From Planctomycetota bacterium (lineage in GTDB: Bacteria > Planctomycetota > Phycisphaerae > Sedimentisphaerales > SM23-30), in contig JAKJEP010000236.1 of the NCBI GenBank assembly GCA_022705365.1, positions 1 to 5,684 on the forward strand: a DNA stretch of 5,684 nt. Direction: 5' to 3'. The notes under the pieces are model-generated. The model had not been told where the DNA came from. It saw nothing but the letters and a program-made list of their open reading frames with translations, and ran no database searches. A program made the translations under genes and the position numbers. Position 1 is the stretch's first letter, and each line of letters begins with the position of its first letter. This document shows positions 1 through 5,661 of the stretch, in pieces.

Positions 1-743
1 TTCAAATCCGGCCAGACCTTCTCCGCAAACCAGCACACCCCGTCGATATTCGGCCGATAATCCATGGTTCCGGTAAACACCAGCGAGGGCTTGCCATCCT
101 GGCCCTCCTCGTCTGCCTGAAAGTAATCAGTATCCACACCATTGCTTAAAACCCCGATTTTATGGGAAAAGCCGGCCAGCAGCTCCGACTCCGCCTGACT
201 TACCACCAGAACCGCATCACAGTTTATAAGCGCATCTTCCTCTAAGAGTCGAACCTTCTCTCCCTCCCGCTGGTACAGCCATTTCGTCAGCCACGAAGCT
301 TTCTCCGCATATGCCAACCATTTCTCGCTATCCACATCCACCAGATCCATAACTCGATGGGCGGCATGAGCCCTCAACAAATAAGGTAGGGTGCTCGAAG
401 AGTATCCCAGTGCAACCGGAAATTCCCGGCCGTGGGATAAATTCGTTACTAATTTCTCCAGTGAAGGACTGTGAAAATAGCCTTCCGTGACTGACCGGCC
501 CGCCAGCATCCCCAAACCTCCCCGGATCAATCCCTTCCGGCCTCCCGCCGGCGCCACCACAATTCTCTCGCATAAATGCCGGATCCCGGCCGCCGATTGA
601 TTGTCTTCTTTCGTATGCGCCAGCGTCGCCAGCGTCACGCGAAAATGCTGTGATAAGGCTTTCAATTCCTGAAACGCCCGAAGACGCTCCCCCTTATCAG
701 GCGGGTAGGGCATACGATGAACGATGAACAGCAAACGTTTCAC
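1..743 (-). CDS. Sugar transferase of the PEP-CTERM/EpsH1-associated family, N-terminal part (runs off the left edge)
   Basis: Glycosyltransferase with a GT-B-like layout; 247 residues are visible and the C-terminal nucleotide-sugar-binding half is mostly cut off. The start is GTG at 743: an in-frame TGA lies four codons upstream, and the N-terminus KRLLFIVHRMPYPPDKGERL (residues 2-21) is the typical beginning of the family, including the PPDKGxxxR motif. Further signatures are VMDLVDVDSEKW (131-142), LVVSQAESELL (179-189), NGVDTDYF (201-208) and LVFTGTMDYRPNIDGVCWF (221-239). Together these match the family known as sugar transferase, PEP-CTERM/EpsH1 system associated (TIGR03087, recalled, not searched). 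The family normally has about 400 residues. It probably adds a sugar to a lipid-linked exopolysaccharide repeat unit at the cytoplasmic face of the inner membrane; donor and acceptor cannot be read from the sequence. It is last in the visible operon, 107 bases after the kinase gene. Confidence 0.9.
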   Translation of the reverse strand, partial: MKRLLFIVHRMPYPPDKGERLRAFQELKALSQHFRVTLATLAHTKEDNQSAAGIRHLCERIVVAPAGGRKGLIRGGLGMLAGRSVTEGYFHSPSLEKLVTNLSHGREFPVALGYSSSTLPYLLRAHAAHRVMDLVDVDSEKWLAYAEKASWLTKWLYQREGEKVRLLEEDALINCDAVLVVSQAESELLAGFSHKIGVLSNGVDTDYFQADEEGQDGKPSLVFTGTMDYRPNIDGVCWFAEKVWPDL

Positions 744-808
744 AACCGTTGATCACCTGTTCCTGCGATAGGGCCTTGTAAAAGAAATGTTTCCGGGCAT
801 AAAATCAA
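740..808 (-). CDS. Possible 22-codon leader ORF overlapping the sugar transferase start
   Basis: A short frame begins with TTG at 808 and ends with TGA at 740-742. Its stop overlaps the GTG start of the sugar transferase in the four-base arrangement GTGA, typical of translationally coupled genes. A purine-rich Shine-Dalgarno-like stretch GGAGAGAGG (815-823) sits six bases before the TTG. The peptide would be MILCPETFLLQGPIAGTGDQRL without the last residues being distinctive; no family is recognised. The sugar transferase itself has only a weak ribosome-binding site (GGTGAT), so coupling would make sense, but a frame this short can arise by chance. Confidence 0.2.
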   Translation of the reverse strand: MILCPETFLLQGPIAGTGDQRL

Positions 809-850
809 GATGGTCCTCTCTCCAGGAATTTTTTTGCCGAATCCCGGCAC

Positions 851-1678
851 TTAATAATAATACTTACTAAAATACGTCGGAACATACTCCGTCTGGTGCG
901 TCAAAAACATCCCCAGGATCTTGACATCGGCAGCTTTGAGCAAGCCGACCGCCCGTTCCACTGAGACCAGATTCGTCTTGTGCATTTTGACTACCAGCAG
1001 CGATTCTCCCATCTCATGCGCCAGAATACAGGCATCCGATATGACTCCCACCGCCGGAGTATCTATCAGAATACAGTCATATTGTTTGCGTAGCTGGGAA
1101 ACCACCCCGCTCTTAGGAAACGCACCCAGTAAAGTGCCCAATTCCGTCTTGTTCGCCTCGCCGCAAGGGATCACATCCAGATTCGGATAGAACGTCGGAT
1201 GAATGGCTTCCTCCAACGAATGGCTGCCCCGCAGCACCTCCGCCAGGCCGGGAGTCTTCTCCGTTTGGAGCAATTCACTTAAGCTTCCTTTCCGCATATC
1301 CCCGTCTATCACCACGACTCGAATGCCGGGCAGTTCTTCCAATACCAGAGAAAAATTCAAACAGGTTACGGTCTTCCCCTCTCCCGGTTCGGCAGAAGTA
1401 ATCGCCAGACATAAACATCCTTGCGGCGAACGTGCCATCAGATTGGTCCGGAGCCGGCGATACTGCTCGGACAGCTTCCCCCCACGGTCATGATGGACCA
1501 CCAGCACGGGCGAATAGTCCTTCGCGCCGACGACTACGGCCTCGCGCTGCGGCGGAACCGAGGGAGCAGCAGATGGAGGCGTAATGCCGGCCTTCCGGTC
1601 AGCCGATGGGATTGCCGGCTTCTCCGGCTGACCCGGTTCCTGCTCATGTTTCTTCATTGCGTCCCAAACATTACCCAT
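851..1678 (-). CDS. CpsD/CapB-type bacterial tyrosine autokinase (stand-alone BY-kinase)
   Basis: Cytoplasmic P-loop kinase of 275 residues, the normal length for stand-alone BY-kinases. Visible elements: a short conserved-looking head VWDAMKKH (4-11); a proline/alanine-rich linker (about 15-47); the activating helix EQYRRLRTNL (71-80); Walker A SAEPGEGKT (95-103, Lys102 binding ATP phosphate); Walker A' VIDGDMR (123-129); and Walker B ILIDTP (203-208). The C-terminus EYVPTYFSKYYY carries five tyrosines in the last 12 residues, the expected autophosphorylation cluster. In this family the kinase docks on a cytoplasmic part of a Wzz-like protein, and cycles of autophosphorylation and dephosphorylation govern polymer length and export. 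The likely partner is the product of 2576-4264. ATG at 1678 is preceded by TAGGAG, which overlaps the stop of the upstream ATPase gene. The closest named family is probably the PEP-CTERM-associated tyrosine kinase; a MinD/ParA-type ATPase is excluded by the tyrosine tail and the locus. Confidence 0.93.
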   Translation of the reverse strand: MGNVWDAMKKHEQEPGQPEKPAIPSADRKAGITPPSAAPSVPPQREAVVVGAKDYSPVLVVHHDRGGKLSEQYRRLRTNLMARSPQGCLCLAITSAEPGEGKTVTCLNFSLVLEELPGIRVVVIDGDMRKGSLSELLQTEKTPGLAEVLRGSHSLEEAIHPTFYPNLDVIPCGEANKTELGTLLGAFPKSGVVSQLRKQYDCILIDTPAVGVISDACILAHEMGESLLVVKMHKTNLVSVERAVGLLKAADVKILGMFLTHQTEYVPTYFSKYYY

Positions 1679-1683
1679 AGGAT

Positions 1684-1689
1684 CTCCTA
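1684..1689 (-). promoter_or_regulatory. Ribosome-binding site TAGGAG overlapping the ATPase stop codon
   Basis: The minus strand reads TAGGAG, five bases before the kinase ATG. Its first three bases are the TAG stop of the ATPase gene. Ribosomes terminating on the ATPase message are therefore placed on the kinase start, which suggests coupled translation of the two genes. Confidence 0.75.
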
Positions 1690-2553
1690 TTCACCGGCCG
1701 GACTCCTGCCGGCGCCGATTTCTTCTTTGCTGGTTTGCAGCCCCCAACAGGTCATATCACGCAGTACCTCCGTTACCATCGCCGGATCGATACAATGCAC
1801 TCCCTTGACATATCCGACCAGTAAAGCATTATCACAGACAATATTGATCAGCCGGGGAATCCCGTCGGTTGCCGAATGAATCAGTGACAGCGCCTCCGGC
1901 CGGAATTCTACCGTTTCTTGATTTTCCGAAGCGATTCGCAGCCGATGATAAATATACGCCGTTGTATCCTCCGCCGTCAGACTGGGCAAATGATAACTCA
2001 AAACAATCCGCTGCCGCAGCGGTTCCCACTTCGGCTCCAGCAGCCTCTCCCGCAGTTCCGGCTGCCCCACCAGCACAATCTGAACCAGACGCTGGCCATT
2101 CTGCTCCCAGTTCCAAATCAAGCGAATCTCCTTCAGCGCCGCCTGATTCAGGTCCTGCGCCTCATCCAGAATCAACCCCACCAGCCGGCCCCGACTGTGC
2201 ATCCGCACCAGATACTCCTGCAGATTTTCTTCCAGTACCCCCTTGTCCATAGCCCCAGCGGTCGGAATCCCCAGATGACGGGCAAAACTGCGCAGCAGTT
2301 GCTTCTTGGAATCCGGCGGATTCTGCAAAATTACCGTTTGGCAGCCCGGCCCCAGCCGGGAACACAACATCGTCCCCATAAAACTTTTGCCGGCCCCCAC
2401 CTCCCCCGTAATCAGAACCATCCCTTTCCGCTGCTGAACGGCATACAGCATGTTGCCCAGCGCTTCCCGGTGAACGGAGCTTTCATAAAAATACTTCTCT
2501 TCACAGGTCAGGGAAAAGGGGTATTCTTTTAACTTATAATGATTCAGATACAT
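1687..2553 (-). CDS. ExeA/GspA-type AAA+ ATPase of exopolysaccharide (PEP-CTERM-type) loci
   Basis: Predicted cytoplasmic AAA+ ATPase of 288 residues. The start at 2553 is chosen because MYLNHYKLKEYPFSL is the canonical family N-terminus (Y-L-x-x-PF). A longer in-frame start at 2676 would add 41 residues overlapping the end of the upstream gene. Motifs in order: Walker A GEVGAGKS (50-57), Walker B LVGLILDEAQDL (124-135), sensor-1 region LVGQPEL (161-167), arginine-finger region RQRI (180-183) and sensor-2 GIPRLIN (231-237). No membrane segment, secretin-binding extension or peptidoglycan-binding domain is visible, unlike full ExeA/GspA, so it resembles the short form found in XrtA/PEP-CTERM exopolysaccharide loci (TIGR03015, recalled). 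Its role there is not established; it may remodel the export or sorting machinery. It lies 22 bases after the Wzz-like gene with a GGGGA ribosome-binding site, and 8 bases before the kinase gene. Confidence 0.92.
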   Translation of the reverse strand: MYLNHYKLKEYPFSLTCEEKYFYESSVHREALGNMLYAVQQRKGMVLITGEVGAGKSFMGTMLCSRLGPGCQTVILQNPPDSKKQLLRSFARHLGIPTAGAMDKGVLEENLQEYLVRMHSRGRLVGLILDEAQDLNQAALKEIRLIWNWEQNGQRLVQIVLVGQPELRERLLEPKWEPLRQRIVLSYHLPSLTAEDTTAYIYHRLRIASENQETVEFRPEALSLIHSATDGIPRLINIVCDNALLVGYVKGVHCIDPAMVTEVLRDMTCWGLQTSKEEIGAGRSPAGE

Positions 2554-2575
2554 CGGTACCAGTTCCCCGCCGTTA

Positions 2576-4264
2576 CTAACCGCCGGTCTCCTCGGAAGGA
2601 TGCAGCCGATTCCTAATCTGTTCGGACAGATACTGCACTGGCCTCGCTCGCCACTGTCCATATTCGTCAGGCGCATTCAGACGAAGAGACAAACTGTAAC
2701 AGCATACGGCAAATGCCAATGCCAACACCAAAAAAATAACAGGAAGCAAAATCCAGCGTTTGACCCACCGCCAGGTCATCTGGGCGGGCGTTAATATAAC
2801 ATCCACATAGCCGTAAACCGGAATGCCCAGGACCCGTGTCGCCTGCTCCGGCGTCATCACGGACCGATCCAGTCGATGGATCAGAATAAGCAATCCAATT
2901 CCAAAGGCCAAACCGCCCGCCAGGGCGAAACCCAGCACCTTTATAAACTCCGGCGAAGACGGATAAAACTGCTCCAGAGCCGGCTGCACTGCATTCAAAT
3001 GGGTGCGGCGCTTGGCTACCTCGGCTGCCAGTGCCATGTGTACATCCCGCAGGCGATCTTCCCATTGCGATAATTCCGCCTGCTGTTCATCCAGTTTCTT
3101 CACAATGTCCAGATATTCCCGCCGAATCGGACCGAAATTATTTAATAAATTCTTGTGGGACTCCAGCCGGCTCTCTACCCGCGCCATCTCTTTTTCCGTC
3201 ATCTCGGCGCTGGCTTTCGTGGTCATCATCTGAATCGCCAGCGTATTATCTTTGTTTGAGCCAAAAACCGTTTCCACCACCGCCTCCGGCTCCGTTTTAA
3301 GTAATTGCTCCTCAACCCGTTTAATCTGGTCCCGCCACATAATCACATCCGGATGGGTTTCCAATTTATTGACCAGGGCCGTGGCCAAAGCGTTTTTGGC
3401 ATTGACCAGTTCCTGATTGAGACGTATATATTCCGGGTTCGGCCCATAATGAACCTCCATCGGTTTACCCGTTCCATTGGGATCCCCCGACGGATCCAGG
3501 TCCCCAGGCGTCATTTCCGTTAAGCCCACCAGTGTTTGTTTGGCCACTTCATTCTGCAGACGAAGGGCATCCAGATCCGCATTCAAACGAGTCAATCCCT
3601 CGTACAGCATCGCCGGACTATCCGGCAATAGTCCCGCATTCTTAACCTCAAAATCAATCCGCTGCTTCATCAGTTCCGTGTACCGGTTATCGCAAAGGGT
3701 AACCTGATTTTCCAGAAACGTTCGGCTGGCACTCAGCCGCTCCACCGACTGTTCACTTACCTGGTTTATGTAATTCGAAACCAGCGTATTGGGCATATTC
3801 TCCGCCAGCCAGGGATTGGAATCCTCAAAACTGACAGACACCAGATCCACCTGCGGCGAACTAGTCTCCCATTTAATCTTGATCCGTGCCATAATCTGTT
3901 CTACCAGCTTTTGCTTGGCACGCTGCCCTTCCATCGTGAGCTGTCCGTTACTGTCTCGCTGAAAGCCGCGGGTTAATCCCAACTGCTCCACTGCTTTCGT
4001 AACCGCCACCATCCCCGCCAGTTCATGCTTCAGCGTCAGCTTCTGCCCTTCAAAAGACTCACTTCCCCGAAGGGTACTGGCATCCGCCGCAATATCCTGC
4101 CGACGTTCAAAGATCGTACTCCCCGTATAAGCCAGGGGCAGGTAATGGGCGACGATCAGGGTACCAATCGCAAAAACCGCCAGCGCCATGACCACCAGCG
4201 GCCAGCGCCGCGAAACCAGGTTCAAGATCGTACGAACCGTCAAATTCTCCGTATTTTCAGCCAT
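2576..4264 (-). CDS. Wzz/GumC-type polysaccharide chain-length determinant with an extra third membrane segment
   Basis: Inner-membrane polysaccharide co-polymerase of 562 residues. The N-terminus is cytoplasmic, followed by membrane segment 1 (about 21-44). A large periplasmic domain rich in coiled coil (about 165-245 and 280-430) contains a Gly/Pro/Asp-rich loop at 252-277. Membrane segment 2 (about 441-463) follows a proline-containing stretch (FYPSSPEF, 433-440), then LDRSVMTPEQATRVLGIPVYG (465-485), the usual conserved stretch after the second segment. Unusually, a third hydrophobic segment (about 504-527) and a 35-residue tail follow. There is no fused kinase domain; the separate kinase gene two positions downstream supplies it. 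The family sets polymer chain length and couples synthesis to export. The closest named group is probably the PEP-CTERM-associated chain-length family (TIGR03007, recalled), whose members are usually somewhat shorter. ATG at 4264 follows a purine-rich AGAAAGAGAG, 20 bases after the Wza-like gene. Confidence 0.92.
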   Translation of the reverse strand: MAENTENLTVRTILNLVSRRWPLVVMALAVFAIGTLIVAHYLPLAYTGSTIFERRQDIAADASTLRGSESFEGQKLTLKHELAGMVAVTKAVEQLGLTRGFQRDSNGQLTMEGQRAKQKLVEQIMARIKIKWETSSPQVDLVSVSFEDSNPWLAENMPNTLVSNYINQVSEQSVERLSASRTFLENQVTLCDNRYTELMKQRIDFEVKNAGLLPDSPAMLYEGLTRLNADLDALRLQNEVAKQTLVGLTEMTPGDLDPSGDPNGTGKPMEVHYGPNPEYIRLNQELVNAKNALATALVNKLETHPDVIMWRDQIKRVEEQLLKTEPEAVVETVFGSNKDNTLAIQMMTTKASAEMTEKEMARVESRLESHKNLLNNFGPIRREYLDIVKKLDEQQAELSQWEDRLRDVHMALAAEVAKRRTHLNAVQPALEQFYPSSPEFIKVLGFALAGGLAFGIGLLILIHRLDRSVMTPEQATRVLGIPVYGYVDVILTPAQMTWRWVKRWILLPVIFLVLALAFAVCCYSLSLRLNAPDEYGQWRARPVQYLSEQIRNRLHPSEETGG

Positions 4265-4284
4265 AGCTCTCTTTCTTGTCCTGG

Positions 4285-5112
4285 TTAGTCACGGTACCGG
4301 TCGTATCGTTTCTGGGGATCGACCGCGTATTCCACTTCATACGGCATTCGAGCCGCTTCAATAACCGGACGGGTCGGGAACAGAACCGTTTGCAGCGCTA
4401 AACCCACCGCCGCAAAGGGATTCGGCGGCACATTCACCACATCGTCCGGCAGCAGCAGAATATTCTGTGACAAATCGCCTTTCTCAATCATCCGCTTCAG
4501 ATCCACGATAATCACGTTCGAACCGGCTTCCGTCAAACCGGCCGCTTCGTATTCCTCTTCCTGCTTCTCCCGTTCCTCCTCACTGCCGGTAACCAGGTAG
4601 CCGCCTTTGGTCGGCTGCGGCGCACGGGTGATTTGAATCCGTTCCGGCCAGGCCAGATTCGTCGGCTGGCTGACCGCTAAAACATCCAGCAAGGTATCGC
4701 ATCCCGTCCAGCGAAATGGCCCGGGGCGGGAAACCTGCCCAAACACATAATACTTCTGGGAATTATACTGCGACACCACCACCGTCACGTCCGCCTTTTT
4801 ATAATACGCCCCGGACGCTTCCAGAATGGCCTCTTCGATCTCTTTGGGCGTCTTGCCCGCCACATAGATCTCCCCCAGCAGCGGCAATACTATCTTGCCA
4901 TCCGGTCGCACCTGCTGCAAAATCCCGTTGATCTCGGTGATATGCAGCGAACTCAACGACAGGGTATCCGGCGGCAATACGATATATTCCACCCCAGCCA
5001 CCGGAGACCGCGGCTCACGCAGAAACGCTTCCAGCCGGCCGCGATCCAGACAGCCGCTCGGCACCATCGATAACAGCACGAACAGTAGGTAAAAGCCAAC
5101 GGTTTTCTTCAT
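4285..5112 (-). CDS. Wza-type polysaccharide export lipoprotein (short, SLBB-containing)
   Basis: Exit-channel protein for exopolysaccharide, probably anchored in the outer membrane. The start at 5112 gives a 275-residue protein with a clean lipoprotein signal: positive MKK, hydrophobic core (4-16), and PSGC with Cys21 as the lipidated residue (Pro at -3 is non-ideal). An upstream in-frame ATG at 5166, with a purine-rich GAGAG before it, would add 18 charged residues ahead of the signal and is less plausible biologically, although gene finders may choose it. Domain order: polysaccharide export domain (about 42-115, with the conserved VRPDGKIVLPLLGEI at 68-82), then an SLBB domain starting YYVFGQVSRPGPF (121-133). 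The SLBB part holds a charged insertion rich in Glu (177-192). A hydrophobic stretch at 232-245 may form the membrane-spanning helix. At 275 residues it is much shorter than E. coli Wza (about 380) and resembles the PEP-CTERM-locus export proteins (TIGR03027, recalled). It is first in the visible operon. Confidence 0.9.
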   Translation of the reverse strand: MKKTVGFYLLFVLLSMVPSGCLDRGRLEAFLREPRSPVAGVEYIVLPPDTLSLSSLHITEINGILQQVRPDGKIVLPLLGEIYVAGKTPKEIEEAILEASGAYYKKADVTVVVSQYNSQKYYVFGQVSRPGPFRWTGCDTLLDVLAVSQPTNLAWPERIQITRAPQPTKGGYLVTGSEEEREKQEEEYEAAGLTEAGSNVIIVDLKRMIEKGDLSQNILLLPDDVVNVPPNPFAAVGLALQTVLFPTRPVIEAARMPYEVEYAVDPQKRYDRYRD

Positions 5113-5209
5113 TTGTGCATATTCCAGATAAAGTATTGATCTTCGATCTTTTCGACTTTCCTCCATTTGCTCTCACTCTCTCATACTATATAATATCGGT
5201 GGATCAATT

Positions 5210-5238
5210 ATTATACTCCTTTATTCTTTATTTGTCCA
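5210..5238 (-). promoter_or_regulatory. Sigma-70-type promoter for the polysaccharide operon
   Basis: On the minus strand the -35 element is TGGACA (5233-5238, five of six consensus bases), the spacer is 17 bases, and the -10 element is a perfect TATAAT (5210-5215). Transcription would begin near 5203, about 90 bases before the chosen Wza start at 5112 and about 37 before the alternative start at 5166. It is the best promoter match seen upstream of the operon. Confidence 0.65.
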
Positions 5239-5275
5239 CAAAATTCTTTCCGGTACGGGCCTTTCCTTTTCCCAA
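5228..5275 (-). CDS. Possible 15-codon basic leader peptide
   Basis: The minus strand carries AAGGAGGG (5281-5288), the strongest Shine-Dalgarno match in the window, five bases before a TTG at 5275. The frame runs 15 codons to TAA at 5228 and would encode MGKGKARTGKNFVDK, with five lysines and one arginine. It overlaps the -35 element of the operon promoter, so it could be translated only from a transcript starting further upstream. It may be a leader peptide, a relic of a lost gene, or chance. Confidence 0.15.
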   Translation of the reverse strand: MGKGKARTGKNFVDK

Positions 5276-5338
5276 AAACACCCTCCTTCGGAATACATAA
5301 TTATCTTCCCGAAAAGAACTTAAAATCTCAAATGGGCG

Positions 5339-5417
5339 TCCGATAACCCCCGTCTGCCCCGCCCCTGTGAAACAACCGGCGATTTATCGCCGCCAGTGCC
5401 GCCGCCATTCCGATAAC
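5339..5417. repeat. Pair of 9-bp direct repeats, TCCGATAAC
   Basis: TCCGATAAC occurs at 5339-5347 and again at 5409-5417, the two copies starting 70 bases apart (close to seven helical turns). A hairpin lies between them. The arrangement could be a pair of binding sites for a regulator on one face of the DNA, but nine bases is short and chance is possible. Confidence 0.35.
5377..5392. repeat. Perfect inverted repeat, 6-bp GC-rich stem with a four-base loop
   Basis: CGGCGA and TCGCCG pair around a TTTA loop. There is no T-tract after it on either strand, so it is not an intrinsic terminator. It could be an operator half-site pair or an RNA hairpin in a leader transcript. Confidence 0.45.
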
Positions 5418-5595
5418 ATACCTGGTCCCGGAAAATCCTTGAGCAGGCTTCCCATTAATAAACTTAATCCCCCAACCGGAATAACCAAACCCTTCCCTGA
5501 TAATCTGTTTCGTTTACAACGTCTGGGTAAACAGCCCTTTCATATTAGGGACAAATTTCTGAAAATATTACCTTCCCGCTTTTGTTCTGCCCGGA

Positions 5596-5623
5596 AATAT
5601 ATCTTAATTTTTTTTTGACACAA
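5596..5623 (-). promoter_or_regulatory. Possible distal promoter for the operon
   Basis: On the minus strand TTGTGT (5618-5623) is followed after 16 bases by TATATT (5596-5601, five of six -10 bases). The spacer includes a run of nine A residues. A transcript from here would carry a leader of nearly 480 bases before the Wza-like gene, covering the hairpin and the short basic frame. The weak -35 keeps confidence low in such an AT-rich stretch. Confidence 0.25.
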
Positions 5624-5648
5624 TAAAAAAGTATGGGCAAACAAAAGT

Positions 5649-5654
5649 AGGAAG
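5649..5654 (+). promoter_or_regulatory. Ribosome-binding site for a divergent gene at the right edge
   Basis: AGGAAG on the plus strand lies seven bases before GTG at 5662, a good Shine-Dalgarno sequence and spacing. The nearby ATG at 5633 reaches a stop after five codons, so it is not the start served by this site. Confidence 0.4.
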
Positions 5655-5661
5655 CAACGTC

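Larger units (their letters stand above)
5239..5661. other. Long intergenic control region without a convincing gene
   Basis: About 420 bases separate the operon promoter from the candidate divergent start at 5662. Base composition is uneven: a GC-rich core (about 5335-5435) is flanked by AT-rich stretches. Frames are open on both strands here, but none has a credible start with a ribosome-binding site or a recognisable product. The region holds a possible distal promoter, a hairpin, a 9-bp direct repeat and a strong Shine-Dalgarno in front of a very short frame; each is listed separately. A regulatory leader or operator region is the simplest reading. I see no recognisable riboswitch core. 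Confidence 0.5.

Noticed and set aside
829..849. Hairpin TGCCG/CGGCA beside a run of seven T just after the kinase stop
   Set aside because: In the direction of the operon the stem is followed by A residues, not U. In the other direction the T-run precedes the stem. It is therefore not an intrinsic terminator on either strand.
1421..1879. Plus-strand open frame of 152 codons opposite the kinase and ATPase ends
   Set aside because: It crosses two well-supported minus-strand genes antisense and has no recognisable product.
1918..2532. Plus-strand open frame of 204 codons opposite the ATPase gene
   Set aside because: It is antisense to a gene with complete AAA+ motifs, is rich in Gln, Pro and Leu as expected of a shadow, and shows no domain.
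2554..2676. Longer start for the ATPase gene at 2676
   Set aside because: It would add 41 residues that overlap the end of the Wzz-like gene and do not resemble the family, whose N-terminus begins at the methionine encoded at 2553.
5328..5408. Minus-strand frame ending in a hydrophobic, arginine-containing tail reminiscent of a sorting signal
   Set aside because: The hydrophobic part is only about ten residues, no PEP-like motif precedes it, no ribosome-binding site is present, and the longer frame has no start codon upstream before a stop.
5367..5618. Plus-strand open frame of 83 codons in the intergenic region
   Set aside because: No ribosome-binding site precedes its ATG, the product resembles no family, and two minus-strand frames are also open over much of the same stretch.
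5615..5620. Perfect TTGACA on the plus strand, as a -35 box for the divergent gene
   Set aside because: No acceptable -10 element lies 16-18 bases downstream (the sequence there is GCAAAC/AAACAA), and TATGGG is only 11 bases away.
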